From: Granulicella tundricola MP5ACTX9
GTDB lineage: Bacteria > Acidobacteriota > Terriglobia > Terriglobales > Acidobacteriaceae
Assembly: GCF_000178975.2 (NCBI RefSeq)
Contig: NC_015064.1
Coordinates: forward strand, 2,480,001-2,544,000
Direction: 5' to 3'
DNA: 64,000 nt
How positions within the stretch are numbered: position 1 is the stretch's first letter; the number at the start of each line of letters is the position of its first letter. Below the pieces are notes generated by a model. The model saw nothing but the letters and a program-made list of their open reading frames with translations. It was not told the origin of the DNA and searched no databases. This document shows positions 1 to 8,684 of this stretch, piece after piece. The position numbers and the translations under genes are program-made.

Positions 1-296
1 GGCTTGCCGTCCTTGATCAGGCTCGTCTCACGCCGCTCACGCCCTTCGGAGTCGCGCATAATCCGCTCCTCGTGGGTGTTGTCGATTTTCGTCCCATCCG
101 CCAGCATCCTTTGCGACGTGAACGTCTCGACGAGACTGTACGGTAGCCCTTTAACGCTGTGGTCGCTGAGGCCGCCATGGCCCGCCTCTGCCAGAAGAAT
201 CCCACCACCGTTCCCGAGCGTGCTCTGTGCGAGACCGTTCTCGCCACCCATCAAGACCGCCGCCAATGCTACAAAAGACAGGCAGGAACCACGCAT
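1..296 (-). CDS. Secreted hypothetical protein, 3' end cut by window edge
   Basis: Read leftward from the ATG at 296-294, the frame stays open for 98 codons to the window edge. The N-terminus (MRGSCLSFVALAAVLMGG) is a short basic n-region followed by a hydrophobic core, a typical Sec signal peptide, with a plausible cleavage site near GLAQ-S at residues 21-25. The mature part is charged toward the edge (EERIMRDSEGRERRETS). I recognise no domain. The gene lies 60 nt downstream of the nfo stop on the same strand and may be cotranscribed with it. The opposite-strand frame here is a shadow. Confidence 0.6.
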   Translation of the reverse strand, partial: MRGSCLSFVALAAVLMGGENGLAQSTLGNGGGILLAEAGHGGLSDHSVKGLPYSLVETFTSQRMLADGTKIDNTHEERIMRDSEGRERRETSLIKDGK

Positions 297-355
297 CTTC
301 AATCCTCCGCGCCACGCTCCCATTCTGCGTGACGCTGCCCATCAAGACAAGCAAA

Positions 356-1222
356 TTATCCCGCCGCGAGCGTTCTGAGCACGCCGACGTTACGCGCCTC
401 ATCTCCTGGTGCGTCCACGGGCGTCTCCGCGATGAAGACCGCGCCCGCAAAGCGCTGATCGTGCAGCAGGCGCCGGAAGGCTTCGGCTCCGATCGTGCCT
501 TCGCCGATATGCTCGTGGCGGTCGAGCTTCGAGCCCATGGCAGCCTTGGCGTCGTTGCAGTGCCAGACCTTGACGGCTTCAAAGCCGATGGTCTGCTCCA
601 CCGTCTGCATGGTCTCCGCATAACCCTCCGGCGTGACGATGTCGTAGCCCGCGACGTGGACGTGGCAGGTATCGAGGCAGACGCCGACGGGCGCGCAGGG
701 CTTGAGGGTTTCGACGAGCTCCGCGACCTGCTCCAGCTTGCCGCCGAGCGAGAACTCCGCGCCGGCGGTGTTCTCAATGAGGATGCGGAAGTCCTTGCCG
801 GTGAAGTCGATGCCGTCGACCGCTTCGACGATGGAGGCGGCGGCGAGGCGGAGGCCTTCGTCGCGGGTGAGGCCCTTCCAGCTTCCGGGATGGAGGACCA
901 GGTACTCGGCACCCCAGGCGAGAGCGCGTTCTACTTCACCGCGGAAGGCAGCAGTGGAGTTGATGCGGACGGTTTCGGTCTGGCTGCACAGGTTGATGAG
1001 GTAGCTGGCATGGATGGCGACGGGGCCGATATCGTTGGCGGCGCGCAGCTCGCGCATCTTTGCGGCCTCTTCCGGTTTGACCGCGTTGGCCTTCCAGGTC
1101 CGGGGACTGGAGGAGAAGAACTGGAAGGTGTTCGCGCCCGCCTCCACTGCCCTGTTCACTGCCGTCCAACAACCGCCTGACGTTCCAAGATGCACACCGA
1201 TTCGCTTCTTTGCCTGAGCCAT
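356..1222 (-). CDS. nfo: Deoxyribonuclease IV (endonuclease IV, AP endonuclease)
   Basis: At 288 residues this is the usual length for the family. Endonuclease IV is a TIM-barrel, three-zinc AP endonuclease that incises abasic sites during base excision repair in the cytoplasm. Family landmarks are visible: an N-terminal strand with IGVHLGTSGG, NTFQFFSSSPRTWKA (substrate loop), HASYLINLCS, VLHPGSWKG, ILIENTAGA (zinc-ligand Glu), GVCLDTCHVHVAGYD, and WHCNDAKAAMGSKLDRHEHIGEG near the C-terminus, which carries the last zinc ligands. The start is the ATG at 1222. The gene is followed downstream by the secreted hypothetical protein and divergently flanked by a small lipoprotein gene. Identification is firm. 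Confidence 0.95.
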   Translation of the reverse strand: MAQAKKRIGVHLGTSGGCWTAVNRAVEAGANTFQFFSSSPRTWKANAVKPEEAAKMRELRAANDIGPVAIHASYLINLCSQTETVRINSTAAFRGEVERALAWGAEYLVLHPGSWKGLTRDEGLRLAAASIVEAVDGIDFTGKDFRILIENTAGAEFSLGGKLEQVAELVETLKPCAPVGVCLDTCHVHVAGYDIVTPEGYAETMQTVEQTIGFEAVKVWHCNDAKAAMGSKLDRHEHIGEGTIGAEAFRRLLHDQRFAGAVFIAETPVDAPGDEARNVGVLRTLAAG

Positions 1223-1390
1223 CTCTCAAGGGTATCGCGAACCTGTGCGTCACGTTTTCCCACACGAAAGATGTATCGCACGGATGCAAGCGGATGCCGA
1301 TGAAAAGCCTGACGAAGGTAATAACCCGCTCTGGGAATGGCGCGAGTGACGGTTGTTTCCTAAGCTGATGACGTACCCCCGGAGGCTCCG

Positions 1391-1687
1391 ATGCTCAACT
1401 CGCTTACCACCTCAGCGCACAACAGTCTGCCTTCCAACCAGGTCTCGCGGCTCCTTACGGGCGCGCTGCTGCTGGCGGCTGCGGCGATGGCTACGGGCTG
1501 CAACGCGGATGAGGCGGCGATGCATGCGGATCTTTCGGGCTATCTTGGGCACTCTCACACCTGGCTGGACGCGGCCGATTCCACGAAGGCAGACCTCAGC
1601 CTGCTGTCGTCACACCATCACGCGCACAGCCGCGAACTATCCCGTGCAGAGCTTGCTCCACGCCACATCAGCAATCGGGTTCTTTAA
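1391..1687 (+). CDS. Small putative lipoprotein of unknown function
   Basis: This 98-residue ORF starts with an ATG preceded by GGAGG at a good distance (cccccggaggctccgATG). It has a long N-region and then a hydrophobic stretch ending in a lipobox-like LAAAAMATGC around residues 28-37, so Cys37 could be lipidated and membrane anchored. The remainder is His-rich (SHTWLDAADS, SSHHHAHSREL) with no recognisable domain. An overlapping frame (1353-1694) is Arg-rich, lacks such features and is probably a shadow. The gene is divergent from nfo and upstream of the DUF6526 gene. Function unknown. Confidence 0.5.
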   Translation: MLNSLTTSAHNSLPSNQVSRLLTGALLLAAAAMATGCNADEAAMHADLSGYLGHSHTWLDAADSTKADLSLLSSHHHAHSRELSRAELAPRHISNRVL

Positions 1688-1752
1688 CCTCTGAGGTTTG
1701 CCCGAGACGAAAGTGCTATGCTGAGCGTCCACCCTTCAGGAGCTCAACATCC

Positions 1753-2193
1753 ATGGCAGCCGAACAGAGCTTTAAGAGCCATACCGCGCTCGACCCCATC
1801 ACGCACTTCACCTTATTGCCACTGGGCCTGATCGCTTTAGGGCTTTCTCTCTACCTGATCCGCCACGACTGGCCGCTTCACCGGCTGGATCATCTTTGGA
1901 TGATTCTGGCATCGATGGGGCTGATTCTTCTGAACCTCAAGTCGCGGATGTACCCGCTTGCGGTTCAGGATCGCGTCATTCGTCTGGAAGGGCGTCTGCG
2001 GCTGCATGAGCTTATGCCGGAGGAACACCACTCCATCGCGGACCAGCTCACGACACGGCAGTTTGTCGCGCTGCGGTTTGCGTGCGATGCGGAGCTTCCG
2101 GCGCTCGCGCGGAAGGCCGTGGCTGAAAATCTGGACGGCAAGACCATCAAGCAGAACATCGGCACGTGGCGGCCGGACTATAACCGCATTTAG
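1753..2193 (+). CDS. DUF6526 family small membrane protein
   Basis: A 146-residue protein with two predicted transmembrane helices (about residues 19-37 and 48-62; ITHFTLLPLGLIALGLSLYL and LDHLWMILASMGLILLNL). They are followed by a soluble C-terminal part containing QDRVIRLEGRLRLHELMP and a final IKQNIGTWRPDYNRI. This pattern matches the DUF6526 family, an uncharacterised family common in Acidobacteriota. The ATG is preceded by caggagctcaacatcc, which contains AGGAG. The gene is monocistronic: a bidirectional terminator follows it. No biochemical role is known. Confidence 0.8.
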   Translation: MAAEQSFKSHTALDPITHFTLLPLGLIALGLSLYLIRHDWPLHRLDHLWMILASMGLILLNLKSRMYPLAVQDRVIRLEGRLRLHELMPEEHHSIADQLTTRQFVALRFACDAELPALARKAVAENLDGKTIKQNIGTWRPDYNRI

Positions 2194-2218
2194 GAACGGG
2201 AACCGGATTTAGAAATAC

Positions 2219-2250
2219 GAACGGGAGCAGCCTCGGCTGCTCCCGTTCTT
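2219..2250. terminator. Bidirectional intrinsic terminator
   Basis: A near-perfect 11-bp stem (AACGGGAGCAG / CTGCTCCCGTT, loop CCTCGG) is followed by cttt and gtttg. It lies exactly between two convergent genes, the DUF6526 gene ending at 2193 and the flavoprotein gene ending at 2268, and can serve both. Confidence 0.8.
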
Positions 2251-2267
2251 TGTTTGCTGCGAAGAAT

Positions 2268-3452
2268 TTAGTACACGTCCAACTGATAGCGCTTCTGCTT
2301 CTTCATCGTGGCCAGGTACTCTTCGGCGTGCTCCAGCGTGCCGTTCGAGCCCTTGGCGATGGCGTCGAGCAGAGCGGTATGGACGTCCTTGGCCATACGG
2401 GTCGCGTCGCCGCAGACGTAGAAGTAGGCTCCGCGCTCAAGCCACGCGTAGACCTCAGCCGCGTGCTCTTCGATGCGGTCCTGCACGTAGATCTTCTTGG
2501 CCTGGTCGCGGGAGAAGGCGGTCTCCAGACGGGTCAGGACGCCGTCCTTGTGCATACCCTCAAACTGCTCCTGGTAGAGGAAGTCGAGCGCACGGCGCTG
2601 CTCGCCGAAGAAGAGCCAGTTGTCACCGGTCTCGCCCTTGGCCTGACGCTCCTCAAGGAAGGCACGGAAGGGCGCGACGCCGGTTCCGGGGCCGACCATG
2701 ATGACGGGCTTAGAGGAGTCCTCCGGCAGGCGGAAGTTGCCGTTGGCATGGAGGAAGATGGGCATGGTGCCACCGACGGGGGCGCGCTCGCCCAGGTGGC
2801 CGCTGGCCAGGCCCTGGCGGCTGCGGCCATGTGCGTCGTAACGGACGACGCGCACGGTGGTCTGCACGTTATCCGCATGGAGCGCCTGGCTGGAGGCGAT
2901 GGAGTACATGCGCGGCGTCAGACGGGCGAGGATCTGAAATAACTGCTGAGGCTGCGTGATGATGCCAGGGAAATCCTTGACGAGATCGATGAACTCGCGG
3001 CCGTAGCAGTACTCCTCCGCGCGAGCCTTGTTGTCCGCGCCGGCCATGGCCTTCAGGCCAGCGTTCTCCGGGGCGAGCTTGACCATCTGCGTGATGCGTC
3101 CGCGCTCCAGCTTGCCGATGGCGAGGCGGGTGCGAAGGGCTTCGTCGAGGTCGATCTCAACCTTGTAGTGATCGAGTACGCGCTCAGAGCCAGTGAAGCC
3201 CAGGGCCTGCAGCATCTCGTCCACGACCTCACGGCGGTTCTCAGGGAGGATGCCGACGGCGTCGCCGGGGGTGTAGGTCATGCCGTCTTCAAGCGACAGC
3301 TCGACGTGGCGGGTCTCCTTCTCGGAGCCCTCAGCCGTCAGAAGCTCATTGACCAGGACGTTGGACTGGTAGGGATTGTTGCGCGTGTACTTGGGCGCGT
3401 GGGCAGCCGGGGCGGCAGCAGATTCGGTGGTAGCTTCCAGTGTTTCGCTCAT
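2268..3452 (-). CDS. Sulfite-reductase-type flavoprotein (FAD/NADPH reductase module)
   Basis: The 394-residue protein matches the C-terminal FAD- and NADP-binding half of CysJ/diflavin reductases and lacks the N-terminal flavodoxin domain. Visible motifs: YTPGDAVGILPEN (connecting/FAD domain), LTPRMYSIASSQ (the RxYS FAD motif), an FAD phosphate-binding region around GHLGERAPVGG, MVGPGTGVAPFRAFLEER (NADP pyrophosphate binding), FYVCGDATRMAKDV, and the C-terminal KRYQLDVY with a terminal aromatic residue. It probably transfers electrons from NADPH to a sulfite-reductase hemoprotein or a ferredoxin/flavodoxin-type carrier encoded elsewhere. No sulfite reductase hemoprotein gene is adjacent. The Ala-rich N-terminal 20 residues look like a linker. 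Confidence 0.85.
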   Translation of the reverse strand: MSETLEATTESAAAPAAHAPKYTRNNPYQSNVLVNELLTAEGSEKETRHVELSLEDGMTYTPGDAVGILPENRREVVDEMLQALGFTGSERVLDHYKVEIDLDEALRTRLAIGKLERGRITQMVKLAPENAGLKAMAGADNKARAEEYCYGREFIDLVKDFPGIITQPQQLFQILARLTPRMYSIASSQALHADNVQTTVRVVRYDAHGRSRQGLASGHLGERAPVGGTMPIFLHANGNFRLPEDSSKPVIMVGPGTGVAPFRAFLEERQAKGETGDNWLFFGEQRRALDFLYQEQFEGMHKDGVLTRLETAFSRDQAKKIYVQDRIEEHAAEVYAWLERGAYFYVCGDATRMAKDVHTALLDAIAKGSNGTLEHAEEYLATMKKQKRYQLDVY

Positions 3453-3461
3453 CTGTCTATC

Positions 3462-4841
3462 TTAAACTGATTCGGACCATTTTGGTCTATTTTCTGGACG
3501 ACTTTCAGATCTGCGAAAGCGCCGGATGAAGTAGAACAGAGCTCCCAGCGCGACGACGGCCAGTGCCTCGCCCAGTTCCCGGTAGAACATGGGGCGAGCC
3601 AGGAGGATATAGCCGAAACCCGCCAGCGCCAGGACCGGAGGCAATGGATAGAGCCACATGCGGAAGGGTCTGGGCAGATCCGGGCGGCGCTTGCGCAGGA
3701 CCATCACCCCCACATGCTGCAGCAGAAACTGCACCACGATGCGCAGCACGACCAGCGCCGCAATGACCTCTTTGAGCGAGAAGAAGCAGAAGACCATCGC
3801 CGCGCCTCCGAGGTAGAGCAGCGAGACGTATGGAAAGCCGTGCCGTGCGTGCAACTGGCCGAAGATGCGGAAGAAGTTGCCATCGCGCGCTGCTGCAAAG
3901 GGGATGCGCGAGTAACCCAGCAACAGGGAAAAGACGCTGGCAAACGCCGTAATCATCACCAGACCGGCGGCGACTCGGCCCAGCACCATGCCCAGGTGGC
4001 CTCCGTACGCTGTTTGCATGAAGAAGGCGACGAGCGCCTGGCGTGCGCCGAGTTCGGTCTCACCGACGAGGGGCTGCCAGGGCATGACCGTCAGGATCGC
4101 CACATTCAGCAGCAGGTACAGCCCCGCCACTGCGCCGATGGAGATCAGGATGGCACGTGGGATCGTCCGCGCGGGGTCCTTGACCTCCGCGCCCAGGAAG
4201 GTCACGTTGTAGTAGCCCCAGAAGTCATAGGTGGCGATGAGCATCGCCGAAGCCAGGCCGGAGAAGAATGAGGGCGTCAGGTGGAAGGCTCCGGGGGCAA
4301 AGCTAAAGGCCCGGCCCAGATGGCCGTAGAGGCTGGCTGTAACCAGAATCCAGCCGATGGTCGCGATGACCGCTGTCCACAGCACGTAGGAGATCCATTT
4401 GAGGTTGGCCAGCCGCCGGTAGAGCAGGACCAAGGCCAGCGCAACGCAGGCGATGGCGACCAGCGTTCCCGGCCCTGCGCTGACTCGTCCCCAGGCCCAC
4501 CAATGGCCTCCCAACGAGGGCGCGAGGAATGCCGCGTACTGCGAGAGGCCGATGCAGCCGCTCGCGACCGAGAGCGGTGCGGAAAAGATGAGCTGAAAGA
4601 CGAAGAGGAATGCCAGGAAGCGGCCGAGTTCGCCGGGAAACATCGTCCGCAGAAAGCGATACGAGCCGCCCGCCTCCGGCATGGCCGCGCCAAGCTCCGC
4701 CCAGACCAGCCCGTCGCAGACCGCCAGCAGCGCGCCAAAGATCCAACCCAGCATCGCCTGAGGGCCGCCCATGGCGCTGAGCAGGATGGGCAACGTGATG
4801 AACGGGCCGACGCCGATCATGTCCAGCATGTTGATCGCCAC
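3462..4841 (-). CDS. APC-superfamily amino acid permease
   Basis: About 459 residues with some 12 hydrophobic segments. The N-terminal AINMLDMIGVGPFITLP matches the first helix of APC permeases (the unwound GxG region of TM1), so amino acids or polyamines are the likely substrate. The first available start is the GTG at 4841. However, homology-like sequence continues upstream (LERTLTLRPAVAINM) for about 19 codons to an in-frame TAG at 4899-4901 with no ATG, GTG or TTG between. Either translation starts at a rare codon or the protein begins directly at TM1. It is divergent from the secreted PIG-L gene, with the two starts 136 nt apart. The specific substrate cannot be told from sequence. Confidence 0.85.
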   Translation of the reverse strand: MAINMLDMIGVGPFITLPILLSAMGGPQAMLGWIFGALLAVCDGLVWAELGAAMPEAGGSYRFLRTMFPGELGRFLAFLFVFQLIFSAPLSVASGCIGLSQYAAFLAPSLGGHWWAWGRVSAGPGTLVAIACVALALVLLYRRLANLKWISYVLWTAVIATIGWILVTASLYGHLGRAFSFAPGAFHLTPSFFSGLASAMLIATYDFWGYYNVTFLGAEVKDPARTIPRAILISIGAVAGLYLLLNVAILTVMPWQPLVGETELGARQALVAFFMQTAYGGHLGMVLGRVAAGLVMITAFASVFSLLLGYSRIPFAAARDGNFFRIFGQLHARHGFPYVSLLYLGGAAMVFCFFSLKEVIAALVVLRIVVQFLLQHVGVMVLRKRRPDLPRPFRMWLYPLPPVLALAGFGYILLARPMFYRELGEALAVVALGALFYFIRRFRRSESRPENRPKWSESV

Positions 4842-4976
4842 GGCTGGCCGAAGAGTCAGCGTCCGTTCGAGTTGTTGGTTTTCTTCGATACGAAGAGTCT
4901 ACCTTTCCTGCTCCAGCGATCTCTGAATCGCAATTGGCTACGCCTTTCTCTAACGCGATATGAGAGATTGGTGCTA

Positions 4977-7832
4977 ATGACACTCGGACGCCGGACCCGA
5001 AGCCTCGCCCTTTTGCTTGTGCCCTCGCTTGCCTTCGCGCAGCAAAACCCCCAGGCCAAAGACCCGGCCAACCTGATGGGCGAACGGACCTCAGCGCCTG
5101 CCCACGCGGACACGCTCGAGATCAATCACGGCGCTCCGGCGCTGGAGCAACTGCTGAAGAAGCTGCGCACGCGGGCCTCGCTGATGATGATCGTCGCGCA
5201 CCCGGACGATGAGGACGGCGGGATGCTGACGTATGAGTCGCGCGGTCAGGGAGCGCGTGTGGCCATGCTGACGCTGACGCGTGGTGAAGGTGGGCAGAAC
5301 CTGATGTCGGCCGACTTCAACGATGCGCTCGGCCTGATCCGCACGCAGGAGCTGCTTGCGGCTGACCGCTACCTGGGCGTCGACCAGATGTTCGGTACGG
5401 AGGTTGATTTCGGCTTCTCGAAGACCAAGGAAGAGACCCTTGCGCAATGGACGCATGAGCGCGTGCTTTACGACGCTGTCCGCGCCGTGAGGCTCTACCG
5501 TCCGCTGGTGCTGGCCTCCGTCTTCGTCGGTGGGCCGACCGACGGACACGGCCACCATCAGACCTCCGGCGAGATATGCCAGGAGGTCTTCACCGCCGCG
5601 GCCGATCCCAAGGTCTTCCCGGAGATGGGCCTGCCGCCGTGGGCGCCGCTGAAGGTTTACGCGCGTGTCCCCTTTTCCCGCGTGACCAAGGACGGCATGT
5701 TCGACTACGCCACCGGCAGGACCATCCCGCCGCTCTTCCACAACTACGTCACCAACACGGACAGCACCGGCGAGCCGGTCGCCACGGTGGAGATTCCTGA
5801 GGGCGAAAAGTCCACGCTGCTGGGTATGCACGGCGACTCCTACGTCCAGTTCGCACGCAAGGGGCTCGCGCTGCAGAAGACGCAGATTGGCGAAGGCGTA
5901 CGGACTGCTCCAGCCGGCGCGCTGAGTAGCGGCTACTCGCTGAAGGCGAGCCGGACCGGCTCTTCTTCCGCGCAGGAGAAGTCTTTCTTTGACGGCGTCG
6001 ATACCACCTTGACCGGCATCGCGAACCTTGCGCCAGCCGCGCCCGCAAGCCTCCGCACCACGCTCGCCTCCATTGATAAACAGGTCGCGGACGCAGAGAG
6101 CATCTTCACGCCGGAGAACATCGAGCTGACCGCGCCTCCGCTACGCGATGCTCTACGCTCGCTCGACACCCTTCTCGCCGAGATGAAGGCAGCTTCCCTG
6201 CCCGAGGAGCAGAAGTACGATCTTCTCCACGAACTCCGGACCAAGCGCGTGCAGCTCAACCAGGCTCTCGTCCTCGCTCATCACCTGTCCGTGAGCGCGA
6301 CCCTTGCCGACCCCAAGGCTGGACCGGAGGTGCTCTCCACCCTGACCTCGCTTGCCGTAAAGATCAAGCTGGACAACAAGAGCGCGAACTCGTACCGGAT
6401 CGCCGGAATCCACCTCACGGCGAACACGGCTGGGCAAGGCATCGGCCAGGCCGATCTGGGCGCGATCCAGCCGCGCACCACGCGCGAGCTTCCCATCCGG
6501 CTGCCGTATCTTGCGGGTCTCGTCCCCACACGACCTTACTTCTCCCGACCGAATCTGGAGCAGCCCTTCTACAACGTCAAAGACGCTAACCTCCGTAATG
6601 CGCCGGCGACCCCGTATCCCATCTCGGCTGGCGTCCAGTTTGACGATCAGGGCGTGCGGCTTGATCTCGAAACTGTCGTGCAGGCCACTGACGATGCAAA
6701 GGGCCCGCAACCGGTCGTCATCGTTCCGCCGGTCACGGTCTCGCTCTCCAGCGCCTCCGGCATCGTGCCGCTTGATATGCCGTCGTTCCCCCTGGAGACC
6801 CGGCTGCGCGTCAACGCCACCGATCCTGCCGCATGCCACCCTGTGGCGAAGGACCTTCCAAAGCAGGTTGCGAAGCTGAGCATCCGGCTTTCCAACGACT
6901 GGCTCGTCGCGCCCGGTATTCAGGACTTCGATCCGCATTGTGCCGTCGACAAGAGCTACGCCTTCACCATCTCGCCGCCGCACAGGCCGGAGGATGGAAC
7001 GATCGTCAAAGCGCAGGCCGTCGCCCGCTCCGCGGCTTATAACTACACGGAGTCCTTCCGCGCTGTCGGCTACGCCGGCCTGACCCCGACCAACTTCTAC
7101 ACGCCCGCCATCGATAAGGTCACCGCCGTCGACGTCAAGACGGCACCTAACCTCAAAGTCGCCTATTTGCCAGGGACCGGGGACTCGGTTGCGGAGTTTC
7201 TGCCGGATCTTGGCATCACGCCGACGATGCTCACCGTTGCAGATCTGACGGCACAGAAGCTCGCAAGCTTCGACGCGGTTATCCTCGGCGTGCGCGCTTA
7301 CTCCGCTCACCCGGAGCTTGCAGGCGCAGGGTCCAAGCCGCTGCTGGACTTCGCCGCGAATGGCGGAATCGTGCTGGTTCAGTACAACAGTGGTGGCAGC
7401 TCCGGCCACGCGGCACCCTATCCGTTTGATCTGCCTGGCGACTCGGCTCATAACGTTGTCGTAGAAGCCCAGCCCGTCACCTTTCTCGCGCCTGAATCGC
7501 CCGCTCTCAACTGGCCCAACAAGCTGACCTCGGCTGACTTCGAGCATTGGGTAGAGGAGTGGGGACACGGCTTTGCCTCCACGTGGGACTCTCACTATGA
7601 GGCTCTGCTGGAGGTTCATGATCCTGACCAGGACCCGCAGAAGGGCGGCCTGCTGCTGGCACGCACCGGCAAGGGCGCATATATCTACTGCGCGCTCGCG
7701 CTGTACCGTTCGCTTCCGGAGGGTGTTCCCGGCGCTTACAGGCTGCTTGCGAACCTTCTCAGCCTCCGCCAGAACCCCGGCTTCGTAACCGACATCAAAC
7801 CATCAGAGGCCAAACAGAATGACGACGACTAA
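4977..7832 (+). CDS. Secreted PIG-L family N-deacetylase with large C-terminal region
   Basis: A 951-residue protein. The ATG at 4977 gives a clean signal peptide (RRTRSLALLLVPSLAFAQQ); the longer open frame upstream is antisense to the permease and is not coding. The PIG-L/LmbE zinc motif AHPDDE is at residues 74-79, and a second metal-site segment, DGHGHHQTSG, follows, so the deacetylase fold should be catalytic on an N-acetyl sugar or a related substrate in the periplasm. The remaining roughly 650 residues contain beta-rich regions and, near the end, a glutamine-amidotransferase-like segment (GVRAYSAHPELAGAG, GGIVLVQYN). Its last 14 nt overlap the next gene, suggesting translational coupling. 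Confidence 0.88.
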   Translation: MTLGRRTRSLALLLVPSLAFAQQNPQAKDPANLMGERTSAPAHADTLEINHGAPALEQLLKKLRTRASLMMIVAHPDDEDGGMLTYESRGQGARVAMLTLTRGEGGQNLMSADFNDALGLIRTQELLAADRYLGVDQMFGTEVDFGFSKTKEETLAQWTHERVLYDAVRAVRLYRPLVLASVFVGGPTDGHGHHQTSGEICQEVFTAAADPKVFPEMGLPPWAPLKVYARVPFSRVTKDGMFDYATGRTIPPLFHNYVTNTDSTGEPVATVEIPEGEKSTLLGMHGDSYVQFARKGLALQKTQIGEGVRTAPAGALSSGYSLKASRTGSSSAQEKSFFDGVDTTLTGIANLAPAAPASLRTTLASIDKQVADAESIFTPENIELTAPPLRDALRSLDTLLAEMKAASLPEEQKYDLLHELRTKRVQLNQALVLAHHLSVSATLADPKAGPEVLSTLTSLAVKIKLDNKSANSYRIAGIHLTANTAGQGIGQADLGAIQPRTTRELPIRLPYLAGLVPTRPYFSRPNLEQPFYNVKDANLRNAPATPYPISAGVQFDDQGVRLDLETVVQATDDAKGPQPVVIVPPVTVSLSSASGIVPLDMPSFPLETRLRVNATDPAACHPVAKDLPKQVAKLSIRLSNDWLVAPGIQDFDPHCAVDKSYAFTISPPHRPEDGTIVKAQAVARSAAYNYTESFRAVGYAGLTPTNFYTPAIDKVTAVDVKTAPNLKVAYLPGTGDSVAEFLPDLGITPTMLTVADLTAQKLASFDAVILGVRAYSAHPELAGAGSKPLLDFAANGGIVLVQYNSGGSSGHAAPYPFDLPGDSAHNVVVEAQPVTFLAPESPALNWPNKLTSADFEHWVEEWGHGFASTWDSHYEALLEVHDPDQDPQKGGLLLARTGKGAYIYCALALYRSLPEGVPGAYRLLANLLSLRQNPGFVTDIKPSEAKQNDDD

Positions 7833-8610
7833 GCTCTCCGGTCTCTCCGGACCTCGTGAAGCCCAGCTCCTTGAAGCCGTAGATCTGCTGCTCGATGCAC
7901 GCCGCACCGGCAATCCGATTCAGGACCTTCCGCCAGCCCTGGCTCCGACCACGGAGGCAGAAGCCTTCTGGATTCAGGGTCAGCTTGCCGAGTCCTTTGG
8001 CAGCATCGGCGGCTGGAAGATCGGCGCACCCTCGGCCGATGCAACGCCATCCTTCGCGCCGATGCCCCTGGCCTGGATGGCTCCGGGCGGCAGCAAGATC
8101 AAGGGACATACCAGCCGATATCGCGGCCTGGAGGCGGAGGTCGCGTTCCTGCTGGGCGATAACCTTCCGCCGCGCGCAACACCCTATAGCCGCAACGAGG
8201 TCATCGCGGCCATCGCCTCCTGCCATCCTGCGATCGAGGTCCTTGAGTCAGGAATACTCGATCCCGGCATCGTCCCGACGCTCAACAAGATCGCCGACCT
8301 CCAGATCAACGGCGGCTTCATCTACGGGCCGCCCTGCCCGGAGTGGCGCACAGTCGATTTCACCCAGGAGCAGGTCGTGCTCGCGGTGGACGGCAGCGTC
8401 CGCGTGGAACGCACGGGCTCAAACACCGCCGGGGATCTTCTGCGCCTGCTTCCCTACCTGGCCAACGAAGGCGCGGCACGCACGGGCGGTCTGCGAGCCG
8501 GCCAGTGGATCACTACGGGAAGCTGGACGGGCAACACGCTCGCGACAGCAAGCTCGTCGGTCGACGTCCACTTCTCCACCATTGGCCGGGTGACGACTCG
8601 GTTCGAGTAA
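7819..8610 (+). CDS. 2-keto-4-pentenoate hydratase-like protein (FAH superfamily)
   Basis: The 263-residue protein has MhpD/FAH-type features: GGWKIGAP near residue 58, ATPSFAPMP, YRGLEAEVAFLLGDNLP (the acidic metal ligands in GLEAEVAF), AIASCHPAIEVLES and LAVDGSVRVERTGSN. Members of this family hydrate 2-hydroxypenta-2,4-dienoates or decarboxylate oxaloacetate-like compounds in aromatic or sugar degradation. The start ATG lies inside the end of the PIG-L gene (14-nt overlap), so the two are probably coexpressed, which is unusual given that one enzyme is exported and one cytosolic. Substrate not deducible. Confidence 0.85.
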   Translation: MTTTKLSGLSGPREAQLLEAVDLLLDARRTGNPIQDLPPALAPTTEAEAFWIQGQLAESFGSIGGWKIGAPSADATPSFAPMPLAWMAPGGSKIKGHTSRYRGLEAEVAFLLGDNLPPRATPYSRNEVIAAIASCHPAIEVLESGILDPGIVPTLNKIADLQINGGFIYGPPCPEWRTVDFTQEQVVLAVDGSVRVERTGSNTAGDLLRLLPYLANEGAARTGGLRAGQWITTGSWTGNTLATASSSVDVHFSTIGRVTTRFE

Positions 8611-8684
8611 CTACCCAGCTAATACCAGCCTGATAAAGCATCTCCACGGGCCTGCTGCGGAATCAGAACAGCAGAGGCAAAACC

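Noticed and set aside
4281..4976. N-terminal extension of the secreted PIG-L protein
   Set aside because: It is antisense to the permease; a signal peptide starts properly at the ATG at 4977.
6153..7619. 488-codon minus-strand ORF
   Set aside because: Antisense to the secreted PIG-L gene; Arg-rich with no motif.
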